DNA from: Spizellomyces punctatus DAOM BR117
Lineage: Eukaryota; Chytridiomycota; Chytridiomycetes; Spizellomycetales; Spizellomycetaceae
Length of the DNA: 64,000 nt
Direction: 5' to 3'
NCBI RefSeq assembly: GCF_000182565.1
Contig: NW_015971557.1
Span: 186,001 to 250,000, forward strand
Below, in pieces: positions 33,379 through 45,250 of this stretch; positions within the stretch are counted from its first letter, which is position 1, and every line of letters starts with the position of its first letter. The notes under the pieces were generated by a model, which saw only the letters and a list, made by a program, of their open reading frames with translations, ran no database searches and was not told the DNA's origin. The translations under genes and the position numbers were made by a program.

Positions 33379-35378
33379 GATATTGTGGAGTGTAAAGTTG
33401 TTTTCTTCGATAGTCTTCAATGTGTGGTGCGAACTTGGTAGAATGTCAATTGTATAAAAGTATAGATCTCTCTTTGGGCGTCGCGTTAGATCACACACCA
33501 CCGGTTTGATGGGCAGTGGACAAATGCAAACTGAATAGCTGCCAGTTCAAAATTACAGACATCAAGCACACCATCGCCAGTTAAAAAGCTGTAATATAAT
33601 GGTATGGAGGGCTTAAAACGATGATCTATCGGGAAGCTCATAAACGATTGCATCGCCTGGCTAATTCGATACGCTATATCAAATGTGCACTTGTAAATTC
33701 CTGTTCTCATCGACGTACTGATTGTTGGTTGCTTGCCACAAGTACTGCAAGCTATTGCTTACGTATGAAAGCAGCATTCGCTATGTGTTCAGACCTGAGC
33801 ACAACTAATTTCAATACCTTGGGGAAAATGGCGGTATCTTGAACACCAGCACTCCTCTATGCGGAACTCTGTCGATGGATGAGAAAAGCAATGGAGAATA
33901 GATCAAGAGTGCCGACCATCATCTATTATCATAGCACGCAAAAATCGATGCTATAGCAAAGTTCTACCAGAAGAGGTGTGAAATTCGACAATGAATTTGG
34001 TGATTATCGTATTGGGTGGACAGAAAACGTCCTGGATCTACGGATCTAACTGTTCGACCTACTGGACACAAACAGTCGTGTTTATTCGTTATTCGCTGGA
34101 GGTTCACTGAGCAAATATCCGCCTCATCTCGACTCTTTCAACGGAGGATTTCCCCTGCATACGTGGATCGTAGGTTTGGTCGTGCAGATGAGGCAAAAGC
34201 TGCTAGTCACGATTTGAGTCCCCGAATCAACTCTCAACCATGGGAAAGTTGGGAGCACCCATGCTAAGAGCCTGGATTTATGATACAAGAACTAGAGCAC
34301 GGCACACCAAAAGCAGAAAGATGCCAATGTAGTGAACACTGATGGGACCATATCAAGTTACAAGCTATCGATACGCAGGGAACTAGGACGAATGCAACGG
34401 CGTCTACCAGTCATTTGCTAACGTGATGGTGTGTTTTGCAGACACTTTGCATCCAGTGTGTGATTTATCTTGTAGCAAGAAGGTAATGATAGGGGCACGT
34501 CAGTAGTAAGCCTATAAGATTCCTACGTACATTAGGCAGATTCCAATGACGAATGGCACTCGAGAACTACTCAAAGTGCCATTGCATTCAGCACGTCGGC
34601 GCACCTGCGGTCGATCGTCGCGGACCGTCCTGTTGACATTCAGTACTCGGCGGCCTTGTGCTAATCGACTCTGTGCACCTCATCATCTTGAGACCAGAGA
34701 TGGCAACATTCAGTACCAGGGAACAAGTCATTCAGAGCGTCAAATCATTATTAATGCAACATATTGACTTTTAGTCGGACCATTCGGACAGCCTGCACAG
34801 AGTATAGATCAAAAGAGGGTCTCTAGTTATGTGTTCCAGAATTTGTCCTATGTCTCAGAAAATCGCCAATCCCTGTCGTCCTGTCGACTCGAGACAGGGA
34901 ATAAGCAGGGATGTCGGTTCCTTTTATAGGCCCAGATTCCGATGACCGCACATACCTGGTATCACTTTGGAAGCTGGCATCCGATACAGTGGATGTCAGA
35001 TAGAGGGTAGACGGCTTGGGACCGCAATGTAATTATAAACCGAAAGCAGCTTCGTGATTTTTGCGCATCTTCAAGAGGCCACGACATGCTGAGATGCTTC
35101 GCACCGGTTTTCCTTATTCTGATACGTCAATGCACTGTCAAATGCCGTTTGTCTGTACTCTGGTACCGAATGGCAAGTCATGGAAAATGAGGAGGATGAT
35201 ATATTAAGTGCTTAGAAACTGATTTACTAATGAAATAAAAGCTATTCGCTGAATGAGATCCTACGACTGTCGACTTCCTGCGAGAGGGTATTTAAGGGCC
35301 ATATAATTCCAAAAGGCTTGGATAAACGGAGGCATTGTACTGTTGATACGGAGACAGTTAACTATCATTTCACAAGAT
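33379..35378. other. Gene-free stretch of 2 kb
   Basis: Between the AOX start and the dehydrogenase stop. Near side should contain the AOX promoter. Short frames exist (for instance 34546-34767) but none has a credible start, splice structure or family. I found no terminal repeats, transposase motifs, tRNA or clear tandem repeats; the sequence CATTCAGTAC occurs twice near 34640 and 34710. Confidence 0.35.
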
Positions 35379-36456
35379 TTATGCATCGAAAACATTCAAG
35401 TACCTGGTCATGTGCACGGGCCAATACTGGATCGCAGGGAAGATAATGACAGGGCGATCCCTTTCCAGACCTTTGGTGATAACCTTGGCTGCAGCCTTGA
35501 CGTCCATGACAGCAAAGCCTGGAAGTTTGCCACCGGCGTCTCTCATCTCCTGCACCAAGGGCGTCTCAACAAATCCGGGGCAGATGCATGTTAGGCGGAT
35601 CCCTTGCTCAGCTGCAACCGGGCGGAAATGACGGGAGAATGCCACGAGTGCAGATTTGCTAGCGCCATAGTATGCTAGTCATATCAAAGCGTTAGACGTT
35701 AATGGGTAAAAGCGTTTTATAGTTGTACTAGGAACTCACACAAATTGGGATGACTAAAGATGCCAGAGAGAGAGCTCATGATGGCGACTTGACCTCTGCC
35801 CCGGTGACGCATTCCTTCCATGATGGGTGCAATGGTGTGGAACACGCCAAAAACGTTGACATCAAATAAGCGCTAGGAAGAGATTATAGCGTCAGGAGAG
35901 ACATGTCTGCACAGGACATCAAGCGCGGTTTCTTCACCTGTGCTGCATCAGAGAACAACTCGCCCTCTTTAGGCGGCGTCATTGAAATTCCCGCATTGGC
36001 TACCACGAGATCAATGTTGACTCGTTTATCCACCTCTTCCATGTAGCTCTTGACAGCTTTGGAATCTGACATGTCCAGTGACGCTATTTCGACTGTCGCA
36101 CCCTTTTCTTCACATTGCTTTTTGACCTTTTCGAGTCTTGTAACATTTCGAGCGACAAGGATGAGACGTGTTCGGGGTTTTGCATACCGGACTGCGAGTT
36201 CGGCCCCGATGCCACTGCTATAATCGAAATGTTGACATGTCAATATCACGTTCATAAAAGACGCAATGAGAGTAGAAAAGTACCTTGCCCCTGTGATGAG
36301 AATAGATCTTGGATGAGGTACAGGTTTATTCAATCCGAACACTTTGAAAACTATTTCTTTCACTAGTAGTACCCCTGCGATCATGCCAGCAAAAAGGTTG
36401 GCGATAACTGCCAAAAAGGCCAAAAAAATAGCTTCAATCGCGTCGATGATGGCCAT
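35379..36456 (-). CDS. Membrane-anchored short-chain dehydrogenase/reductase
   Basis: Exons 36456-36284, 36217-35938, 35872-35740 and 35674-35379 give 293 residues. A hydrophobic N-terminal segment (IFLAFLAVIANLFAGMIAGV) anchors the protein. The Rossmann fold shows ITGASSGIG for the cofactor, NAG (VVANAG), a catalytic Ser in IMSSLSG and the YYGASK active-site Tyr/Lys. LVARN after the second strand suggests an Arg near the 2'-phosphate and so NADP(H), which is inference. The layout is like DHRS7B/3-ketodihydrosphingosine-reductase-type enzymes of the ER, but the substrate cannot be named. The last intron lies just before the active-site Tyr. The start is the first ATG before the anchor. Confidence 0.88.
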
Positions 36457-37058
36457 GGCTAATAAGTTTTTTTTTGTATTGCTGGACGGGGATATCAAGC
36501 ATGGATGGGCTTTTTAAAATCATCAATGTATTTTTAAATACTCAAAAGCTCTGGGTAGAAGTTTGGCCGGTTAAAAAAAGTGTGACGTCGTGTGTTATCG
36601 GTTGAACTTGAACCATCGGAGGGGCTAAACTGTTAAAATAAATTCTTTACTTTTTGTTGATGGATTTTTTACTTTTTATTTTATTTTCTTTGGCAGTGGC
36701 CTTTTTGTTCTTTAGACGACAACATGTTCAGATGAAAAAGTTGCAGAGGTTTTGGGTGAGGAACGATGAGGGACGAGCGAGTGATGCTTTTTTGCTAGCG
36801 CATGCTTTACTGCATTGATGACATTTCGACATTGACAGGGACGAAGACTCTCCTTACTTCAGCAGTAGTTGCATACTCTGAACCTGTGTATAGCAATGAT
36901 TGCCTTCGTTGTCTCTGACTCAAATATATAAAATAGTAGTAAACTGTCAAATATCGATAGCGCTTGAAAATAAGCATGGCGACCGCGTTGCTAGGCCCAT
37001 TGAAATCGTGAGGCCAATTTTCAACTCCAGCTCTCTCACTCAGATATCACTTGGGCAC
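36457..37058. promoter_or_regulatory. Divergent intergenic region
   Basis: These 602 bp separate the starts of the dehydrogenase and RRP8. AT-rich (36470-36720). A frame at 36900-37058 continues into RRP8 but begins without a better ATG. No other gene. Confidence 0.35.
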
Positions 37059-38383
37059 ATGGCTAAACGCAAGAACAAGAAGAGTAAGAGTGGTGATACG
37101 TTGACACAGAGCTCGATCGAGGGAAAAGAGGATGCAAACGTCGTTACCTCAAACAAGAGACCAAGTGAAGCTGACCGGGACAATGTCCAGAATGTCGTCA
37201 AGAAGCAAAAGTTGAATTCCTCGCAAAAGGATCGCCTAAGAAAGGTATGCAGTGCAAGAAGAGCTTCTAGGACTGAGCTAGAACGACGTGCCACTGAGGC
37301 TCACTTTGCATATTCTTCTTGTGTACTATCAGGTGTTGGAGAAGCGTAGCAAAGGGAAACCCAATAGCGAACTTGCAAGTACACCTATATCAAAAGGTCC
37401 CCCAAAATCGACATTGAAAGCTGGCCCCTTGAATGCAGTTCGCGAAGCTTTGAAGGCAGGACAACAGCCAAAAGCCGGATTGATTCCAACAAAACAACCC
37501 GCGAAACCCACCTCAAATCTCACCGCCCTGCAAGAAAAGATGCACAAAAAGCTTGCTGGCGCCAAATTCCGCTGGATCAATGAAATCTTGTATACCAAAG
37601 AATCACGCGAAGCAGTCAAGATCTTCAAAGAGCAACCGGAAATGTTTGACATTTATCATGAGGGATTTAGGAGTCAAACAGAAGGATGGCCTGCCAATCC
37701 CGTGGATGGGTTCCTTGCCTGGTTACGTGAAAAGCCAGATGGGACAGTGGTGGCGGATATGGGATGTGGAGATGCCAAAATCGCCCGGACCCTAAAAGCT
37801 GAGGAAAAGAAGATTGTCGTGCATTCCTTTGATTTAGTCAAACGGTGCGAGGAAGTTGTTGCCTGTGACATTGCAAAGGTAGCCAAATGGTATGGTGATC
37901 CTCTCGTATCAAGGTATGTTTAACATGATCCTGGTTTATTAGGTACCACTCCAGTCGTCTTCGGTCGATGTGGTCATATTCTGTTTATCGTTGATGGGAA
38001 CCAATTTCATGGATTTTGTATTGGAAGCACATCGAATATTGCGAGTAAACGGCGAGCTGAAGATTGCTGAAGTAATAAGTCGATTTCCTGATGTGGATGC
38101 ATTTGTCGATGCACTATCAAAGGCCGGCTTTCGGATGGTGCGAAAGGTACTATGTTGGGATGCTTTTGTTGTAAAATGAGCCTAGAGGCCTTACGATCGA
38201 TCACATCAGGATGACTCCAACACAATGTTTATCCTGTTTGATTTTGTAAAATCAAGCAAGAAATCTGTTCATGGCGAAAAACCAAAAGATGGAAAGAAGA
38301 AGCGGAGAGGTGGTGGCGAGGAACAGACATCTGAGGCGATACAATCTGCCTTACTCAAGCCATGCATGTACAAGAAGCGATGA
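37059..38383 (+). CDS. RRP8: 25S rRNA (adenine-N1) methyltransferase RRP8
   Basis: Exons 37059-37244, 37333-37878, 37943-38146 and 38210-38383 give 369 residues. The first 60 residues are Lys-rich with nucleolar-type signals (MAKRKNKKSKSG). The conserved catalytic part begins at LAGAKFRWINEILYT, has EMFDIYHEGFRSQTEGWP, the AdoMet-binding VVADMGCGDAKIA, VACDIAKVPL, and the VDVVIFCLSLMGTN block diagnostic of RRP8. The C-terminus returns to Lys-rich. In yeast Rrp8 makes m1A645 in 25S rRNA and acts in early processing at site A2. Exon borders all fall in phase 0, which makes the model firm. Confidence 0.94.
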
Positions 38384-38926
38384 CCCATGTATATAGATTT
38401 GCATCTTTGACTTAATTTATTCATCATTCGTTTTGGCGTATTGGCCAGATTACCCCACCGGCCACCATATTTCAAATTTGTGTGGGGCAGCAATGTGGGG
38501 TTTTTTGATCTTGTTTTTGTCATGGCGATACCAAGATGTTCTACATCCTTCCATATGAATCAACACATATCGCTCGTCGTCGTTTCTTGTCCTTTATCGC
38601 TCAATCATCTATCATGCTCTAAAATAATAAAAAAACATTACAAAAAAACCACTCTCCAAACGAATGCGCAGTTTAACTCAAGGAAAGCAAACAAGCGAAA
38701 AGGAGGAGACACGCGCCATTTTATATCCATTTCAAATTGTACTCCATTTGGGCCAATCAGATGCGCATGCGCCACTTACTGATTGCGCCACAGGAAAAAA
38801 AAACTCGACAGCCGGTGGTTTATTTAAGACGGACGGTCTTCCCGGCCCCCCCTTCTTCTTGCTCCTTCTCTCGCTCTCGTTGATCGTATCCTTCCCCAAC
38901 CCTCCATCCAACAACACATCAGCGCA
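38384..38926. promoter_or_regulatory. Upstream region of the EFL gene
   Basis: These 543 bp lie between RRP8 and EFL. They contain A-runs around 38625-38650 and a candidate core promoter, given separately. Confidence 0.45.
38821..38880 (+). promoter_or_regulatory. Candidate core promoter of EFL
   Basis: A TATA-like TATTTAAG at 38821-38828 stands about 100 bp upstream of the ATG, followed by a C-rich run and a CT-rich tract (38851-38880). TATA plus a pyrimidine tract near the transcription start is common in highly expressed fungal genes. Position and composition are the only evidence. Confidence 0.45.
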
Positions 38927-40462
38927 ATGTCCGGTGAGAAGCCCCATTTGTCGATCGTCATTTGCGGTCACGTCGACTCTGGAAAGTCGACCACCACCGG
39001 TCGTCTTCTCTTCGAGCTCGGTGGTATCCCCGAGCGTGAAATGGAGAAGCTTCGTCAGGAGGCTGAGCACCTCGGCAAGTCTTCCTTCGCTTTTGCTTTC
39101 TACATGGACCGTCAAAAGGAGGAGCGTGCCCGTGGTGTGACCATTGCCTGCACCACCAAGGAGTTCTTCACCAACAACTACCACTACACCATCATTGACG
39201 CCCCCGGTCACCGTGATTTCATCAAGAACATGATCTCTGGTGCCGTATGTATCTCTGCGTATTAACTTGCTGCTGCTGCTGTCGCAAATACCATGTCTGA
39301 TCTACTTTCCATCTACAGGCCCAGGCCGATGTCGGTCTTCTCATGGTTCCCGCTGACGGTAACTTCACCACTGCCATCCAGAAGGGTGACCACAAGGCCG
39401 GTGAAATTCAGGGCCAGACTCGTCAGCACGCTCGTCTTCTCAACCTTCTCGGTGTGAAGCAGCTTGTTGTTGGTGTGAACAAGATGGACTCTGACCCCGC
39501 TGGTCCCTACAAGAAGGAGCGTTACGATGAAATCGCCAACGAGATGCGCAACATGTTGGTCCGTACCGGCTGGAAGAAGGAGTTCGTTCAGGGCAGCGTT
39601 CCCGTCATCCCCATCTCTGGATGGATCGGTGACAACTTGCTCAAGAAGTCTGAGAAGATGTCTTGGTACCAAGGTCAGGAGGTTACCGCTCTCTCTGGAA
39701 AGAAGGTCAAGGTACACACTCTCCTCGATGCCTTGAACGACTTCGCTGAGATGCCCGAGCGTAAGAACGACGCGCCCATGCGTGTCCCCATCTCTGGTAT
39801 CTACAAGATCAAGGGTGTCGGTGATGTGCTCGCTGGCCGTGTTGAGCAGGGTACCGTCTTGCCCAACAAGGATGTTGTCTTCGTCCCCACCCACACCGCT
39901 GCCAACCCATGTGGTGGAAAGGTCTTCACCGTCGAAATGCACCACAAGAAGGTGGAGAAGGGTCTTGCCGGTGACAACATCGGTATGAACATCAAGGGTC
40001 TTGACAAGAACAACATGCCCCGTGCTGGTGACATCATGATCTACAAGGAGGACAAGTCCTTGAAGCCCGTCAAGGCTTTCACTGCCCAAGTCCAGACTCT
40101 CGACATCCCCGGTGAGGTCAAGCCCGGATACTCTCCCATTGGTTTCGTCCGATGCGGTCGCTCTGCTTGCCGTATGAAGGAGATCAAGTGGAAGATGGGT
40201 AAGGAGACTGGTATGAAGAAGCTTGAGGGTGCCCACTCCCTCAAGGCCAACGAGGCTGCTGAGGTCGTGTTCGAGCCCATCCAACCCCTTGTCGTCGACT
40301 CCTTCAAGAACTGCGAGGGTCTCTCCCGTATTGCCTTCCTTGACGGTAACTCTGCTGTCATGTTGGGCAAGGTACGTGATTGTATAGTTTGTTATGAATG
40401 TTTGCCGTCAAATCTAATATTGGTTCGAACCATAGGTAACGCAAGTCGAATACAAGGATTAA
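38927..40462 (+). CDS. EFL: Elongation factor-like GTPase (EFL)
   Basis: Exons 38927-39244, 39319-40371 and 40436-40462 give 465 residues. The G domain has GHVDSGKST (14-22), DAPGHRD (91-97) and NKMD (160-163), followed by two beta-barrel domains. The protein is EFL, not eEF1A: after the P-loop it reads [18 protein letters not shown], then [20 protein letters not shown], where eEF1A has a different helix and the IDIALWKF signature; and the [20 protein letters not shown] segment carries the EFL-type insertion. EFL is taken to deliver aminoacyl-tRNA to the ribosome in lineages that lost eEF1A, including some chytrids. Codon use is the most biased in the window (C-ending, AAG for Lys), as expected of a very highly expressed gene. 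Confidence 0.94.
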
Positions 40463-42774
40463 GCCTGCTGGGTAGGATCGAATGTTCTTTTAGTATAGTG
40501 TTTGTCATTTAGGCCCCATTTGGTTCTTGCATAAATATATAGCACGTTTGTTTGCAAAAGAAGGCTTTTGCGACCTGTTGATTTATTTGGGGGGACTTGT
40601 AAATGTTTGATTTCTTTTGGGCAACCGTTAGAAATGAGAATGAACGTTTTAGTCAATTCTGAATTGTTGCAAATGATTGCTGCAATGTCTTTTGTCTTTA
40701 ACGAGTTTCTAACGGTTGTGCATATACCTGCATGACGGGCAGGTCCTTCTTTCCAAGTGATGGATGGAAACTATAAAGTCATAAAGCGCATGGATAGACA
40801 AGAATGATGCAAAGGGCATTAAACAAACAGGACAAGTTTTAATGGTAGTTACACGCTGTCGTAACATGGTCGATACGTTAAATAAAGGGTAGTAAGCGTT
40901 TGCGATGAAAGCAAAGAAAACAGTCGATGCGGGCATCGGCATCTGATATCTTTTGATTCACTCTTTCGACTCAATTGTCGCTTGTGACGGGGCTAAATGC
41001 AGTAACCCGCCTCAAGAAACCTGCTCTTCCTCAAATGATCGTTTTGTTTCCAACCGCACGTTTGAACGCACAGATGAATACTAAAGATCGAGAGTGTTAT
41101 ATGTCATAACATCTCGTTGGCACACACGAAGCAACTTGGACGGAATTACTACGACATTGGAAGACTGTTACGTGATCAGAAATCATATCTTTTATTTTTC
41201 TCGGTGTATCGAAAAGTATGGCGTTTACGCAGTACGATAGAGGTTATGGGCATATCGAGGGATGTGTATGATCTAGATTTGGTATACCCTATAAAGGAAA
41301 AATATCTCTGATCCATGAAACGAAATTCCTAGCAAAATACTCGTAGAGATGCGACCTTTATGTCGTAAATGACAAGTTTTGTCTTCTTGCCAAAGGTAGA
41401 TATGCACAGTACGCAACATTTCAAGTGAGCGCATTTCATTCGACGATGACCTGCGACTGGTTTCTGTCATGCTCGATGCAATAAAAACAATCTTGTTTTA
41501 CAAATTGGATCTCACTGGTTTTTTTTTTTTTTTGCTCCGTATTTTATCGTTAACCTTTTTCAAAAACCCCACTTTTGATACTCTTGTAATGCCATCTTTT
41601 TGGCCCAAACCGCTCGTCATACCCAACATCTCCCATTCTAGAACTCAAAAGTCCGACGATTCAAGGCTCCTTCACATGCCAAAACCCATCACAGTCATTT
41701 GAATGAATGTAACATTGTTATTGGACTATCCGTACCAGCCTTTGATAACAAAACTTCCACATAGGGTTATAAGGTATGTTGGTAGTTATCATTGACGTCT
41801 CTTTGAATGTGATCAGCAGTGGTCCCGTACCCAAATCGGACGAGTTCTGGAGCGCAAACAAAAGTCGACAGGTTGGTTTTTTTACCGCGAGAGACAGATC
41901 ATGACCGCCGTGATAGCAATATTCTCGGGTTGGTTTTTTGGTTTAGAAAAGAGGGGTATGTCCTCTGACATCTGGATACAGAGTATCATCATTTTAGGGA
42001 TAAATTCACCGAGGCAGCATGGGCGAGTATTCCAAATAACTATAGACAAGCGAAAAGTTTGATGGCGTAATTTGGCTGCCTTGATGGTGTGATGGTCTAG
42101 TACGCTTGTGTGTGTGTGTGTGTGTGTGTTGTGTGTGCGTTTATCTGTGTTTGCTGGCGGATTGAGAGATTTTGAACGCCGGAAGTGGGGTTTGTCGGGG
42201 TGCCATAGCTGAGATCACCAATGTCGCCGTTCTTGGTTATGATGATAACGGGCAATTTCGGCTGATTTGTATTTAGAAAACAATCATGCCAAGGCAGTTG
42301 CTCGACATTTGACTCTTCCGCCTGCATGTCTCCCAAACGAATCCATAGCATGAGTAGTTCCCTTGAGCTCCACAACCATCTGGTGTGCTACTAAACCAAT
42401 TTTTGTTCATGTTTCCTCATGGTTTATGTAGTCCCTCCGTCCGCTGCTTCTTCCCTTGATGCTGAGCATACCTCGTCAAGCTGGAGATCTTGTCCCTGCT
42501 ATATTAGTAGTATGCAAATGTAACCAACTTGTACAATTATCAAAAACCAAGAATCATATTATAGGCATGTGACATGTTATCATCTGTCGCAAAAGCATGC
42601 AAGGCGCATACGGCCCGCTATCAAAATGCCACGTTGACTTAGATACGATGTCAAAAGGGACCATCCACGGGCCTTAAAATTACAACACACCACCTTCCAG
42701 CTTCCACTACCTGTTGACATCCACAACACAAATGCACAGAAGGACTACATTCACCGCTTTTTGACTACAACCCT
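40463..42774. other. Gene-free stretch of 2.3 kb between convergent genes
   Basis: Between the EFL and BBP stop codons, unusually long for a 3'-3' gap here. It contains a T-run at about 41520-41535 and a TG microsatellite. Two weak minus-strand frames (40709-40942 with CPVC and CPSC, and 42097-42375) lack splice structure or family support. No RNA gene recognised. Confidence 0.35.
42107..42137. repeat. (TG)n microsatellite
   Basis: About a dozen TG units with one interruption, in the gap between EFL and BBP. Confidence 0.85.
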
Positions 42775-45250
42775 TCAATAGGAGGAGGGAGGAGGGGGTG
42801 GAGGCGGTTGTTCAGTTGGCGGGGGCGGCGGGGGGGCCCAGGATGGAGGAGGCAACGGCGGCGCACCTCCCCCATAGTAATCGGTCGGTGGCATTGGAGC
42901 TTGGTAAGACTGATAGCCTCCCGGAGGGGGAGGTGGAGGTGGATTCCATGACGGAGGTGGCATTGCGCCAGGTGGTGGCGGCACTGATGCACCTGGAGGT
43001 GCAATACCTGCACAACCCTCACAGTCAGTTTGTGTTTACTTTTTTAAAAGCGCATTGATTGCTTACCAGGTGGCCCAAATCCAGGTGGAGGTGGAGCAGC
43101 AGGATCATGTTGCTGCCATGGTGGCATTCCATTGCCAACATCGGTGGACTTTCGTGCCCACGGAGGTAGTCCACCAGTAGCGCCTTGGGCACCGCCACTA
43201 CCTCCAGCACCTGCCCACGGGGGCCGACCTCCTGGAGCACCAGCAGCTGGACGACCTGGTCCATAGTGGCCCTGATACAACGGTGAAGTATTAGATAAAA
43301 TTTGGCAAAACTTTAAAAGTCAAAGGCTCCCTCCAAGGAAAGAAAGAACAAGAACACGTACCGTACGGGCGCCGGGAGGAGCGCCAGGAGCCCCTCCGGG
43401 TCCAGACTCGCCTAGTTCGGCCATCAGATTCGCATACTCGCTGTCGAGCTTTTGATCCCGTTGTTCAGCTTCCCTCAATGCCTCTGGATTGTTTCTTTGC
43501 ATACAATCTAACCAAATGGACGTTCACAACTTTGTGATTACACTCGCAAGAACAGAGAAAACCTACCTCTGGCAGTGTGCCCCACACCGTTGCAAATACG
43601 GCAAACGAGGTTGACCGTGAAGTTCTTTTGTTCCGGACATTCGAACCTCCGATGACCTACAACGCTCTGAGGTCAGCAAATACAGAGCATTATATGTGCC
43701 TACGGAGATCTATGTACCTGTTCCACCGCAATTGGGACAAATTTGATTCTCATCGTCGCGAAGGGTGCCGTTGAGTTCCGCAAGATAACGTAACTGCATC
43801 CTTTTCAGCTCGTTTTGTCCTTCAGGCACACTTGCTGCCTAGTAGTGGGGAGCAACCGATGAGGAAACATACAAGGATACTATCATAAGAATGTGATAAC
43901 ATACGGTTTCAATCACTTTTTCAATGGCTTTCATGGCTATCTTGACCTTTTCTTCCGAGTCGGCTGTGACCAGACAATGCAAGTCCTCCTCTTCACCAGG
44001 AGCCAATGCGCCATCAGCACGCGCTTTTCCCTCCTTCACGGAGCCTTTTCCTCTGATACTGATTTTGGCACCAGAGTCAGCCTCAATCCTTTTTAGAGTG
44101 GTTCCACGAGGACCTACACATTTCCGCAATCAACATGGGCGCCCCACAAACAATATATCAAGAATGAATCCTTACCAATGAGCTGTCCAATAAAGTTGAT
44201 CTCTGGGTAATCCCTAACAGGAATGTACAATTTATCAGAGACCTTTGTCGGCCTCTTGTAGTCCGCCGGAGGCTTGAAACCTGGGATCTTTCTGAGACCC
44301 TCCTCCACAAGCTTGTGCCGCTCATCTTCGAGCTTTTTACGGTACCGATACTCTCGAGTGTTGATACGCTTGCCGTCGGCGCCGTAAATAGGCTCGGGAG
44401 ACGGCGACCTAAGGGTAACGTAACAAGTGATCAGTAGCCAGATTTTACAAAGTGTCACCACGCAGAAACAAATTCTACCTTTCGGATTCAGGAGGAACAT
44501 AGTCTCCGACCCTCAGCTTGCGGTTTATTTCCTCAAGCCTCATGTGGATAACATATCCATCAAGTTGTTCGGGACTTAGTCCCGTAGGCAAAACGGTCGG
44601 CATGCCCGGAATATTGATCTTGTTATCCGTTTCGCCCCATCGAGAGCGGCGCTTGCGCGGTCTACCTTCCCTGCCTTCAAAGAGGAGAAAGCGAATATGC
44701 ATTGGATGGATTGATGTGAGGTGACGATGCCGCGGTTAGGAAGGAACATGTTAGAAAGGTAAGAGTTACACGATGGGGTTAGTTATCATTAGCGGTAAGT
44801 ACAAGTCTGGGATGAGCACAAGCTAATATCCCGATACACGGACCAGACCACAGAAAGCAACGCAATGCCAAGTGTCCGCAAAAAGTCCAGCCGCTTCGTC
44901 GGCCCATTTATTAAGCTCAGCAAAATCACAGAAACAATCCGGTAACCCCAGCAGTTGAGTAATTTCAAAACCCAGAGCAAAGCACATTCCCATGTACACG
45001 CAGCACTCTGCTCTCCTTTCAAAGCCAGGACAAGGAAGCTAGCGGTCAAGGAAACAAATGGTAACATTGTCACCTCATCTTTACCTTCGTCGCTTGCCGA
45101 TCCGTTGCGAGCCGAAGATCCGTTCGACGTCAGCAGCTTGGGAGCATCTGCCGACGGTGGCGGAGGCGGAGGATGATCGTCATCATCATAGCGCTTTCTC
45201 CGCGTCCCTAGCGGGCTGTTGTTTGTGCCCGTGGTGCGATTTCCGTACAT
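42775..45250 (-). CDS. BBP: Branchpoint-bridging protein BBP/SF1
   Basis: Nine exons: 45250-45085, 44674-44479, 44408-44176, 44113-43905, 43838-43718, 43656-43567, 43507-43362, 43271-43067, 43007-42775; 532 residues. The N-terminal helix-hairpin region has RKRRSRWGE, the U2AF65-binding Trp motif, with a nearby Ser-Pro pair (RSPSPEP). The KH-QUA2 fold shows [20 protein letters not shown] and [20 protein letters not shown]. Two CCHC zinc knuckles follow ([14 protein letters not shown] and [14 protein letters not shown]), then a Pro/Gly-rich tail ending in polyproline. The protein recognises the intron branch site before U2 snRNP. Introns are dense, one splitting the first knuckle and one the GPRG loop of the KH domain. 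Confidence 0.95.

Noticed and set aside
39313..40284. Open frame of 323 codons on the strand opposite EFL
   Set aside because: It mirrors the strong codon bias of EFL. Such antisense frames arise when the sense gene uses mainly C-ending codons; there is no family resemblance.
40421..40432. TGGTTCGAACCA, like a tRNA T-arm
   Set aside because: It is a perfect palindrome at the end of EFL intron 2, and no acceptor stem, D-arm or anticodon arm can be drawn around it.
40709..40942. Minus-strand frame with CPVC and CPSC, a possible RING or zinc ribbon
   Set aside because: The middle ligands of a RING are missing, and the frame has no splice structure or promoter context. Kept only as part of a low-interest finding.
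42097..42375. Minus-strand frame of about 85 codons
   Set aside because: It runs into the TG microsatellite (His-Thr repeats), has no splice partners and no family.
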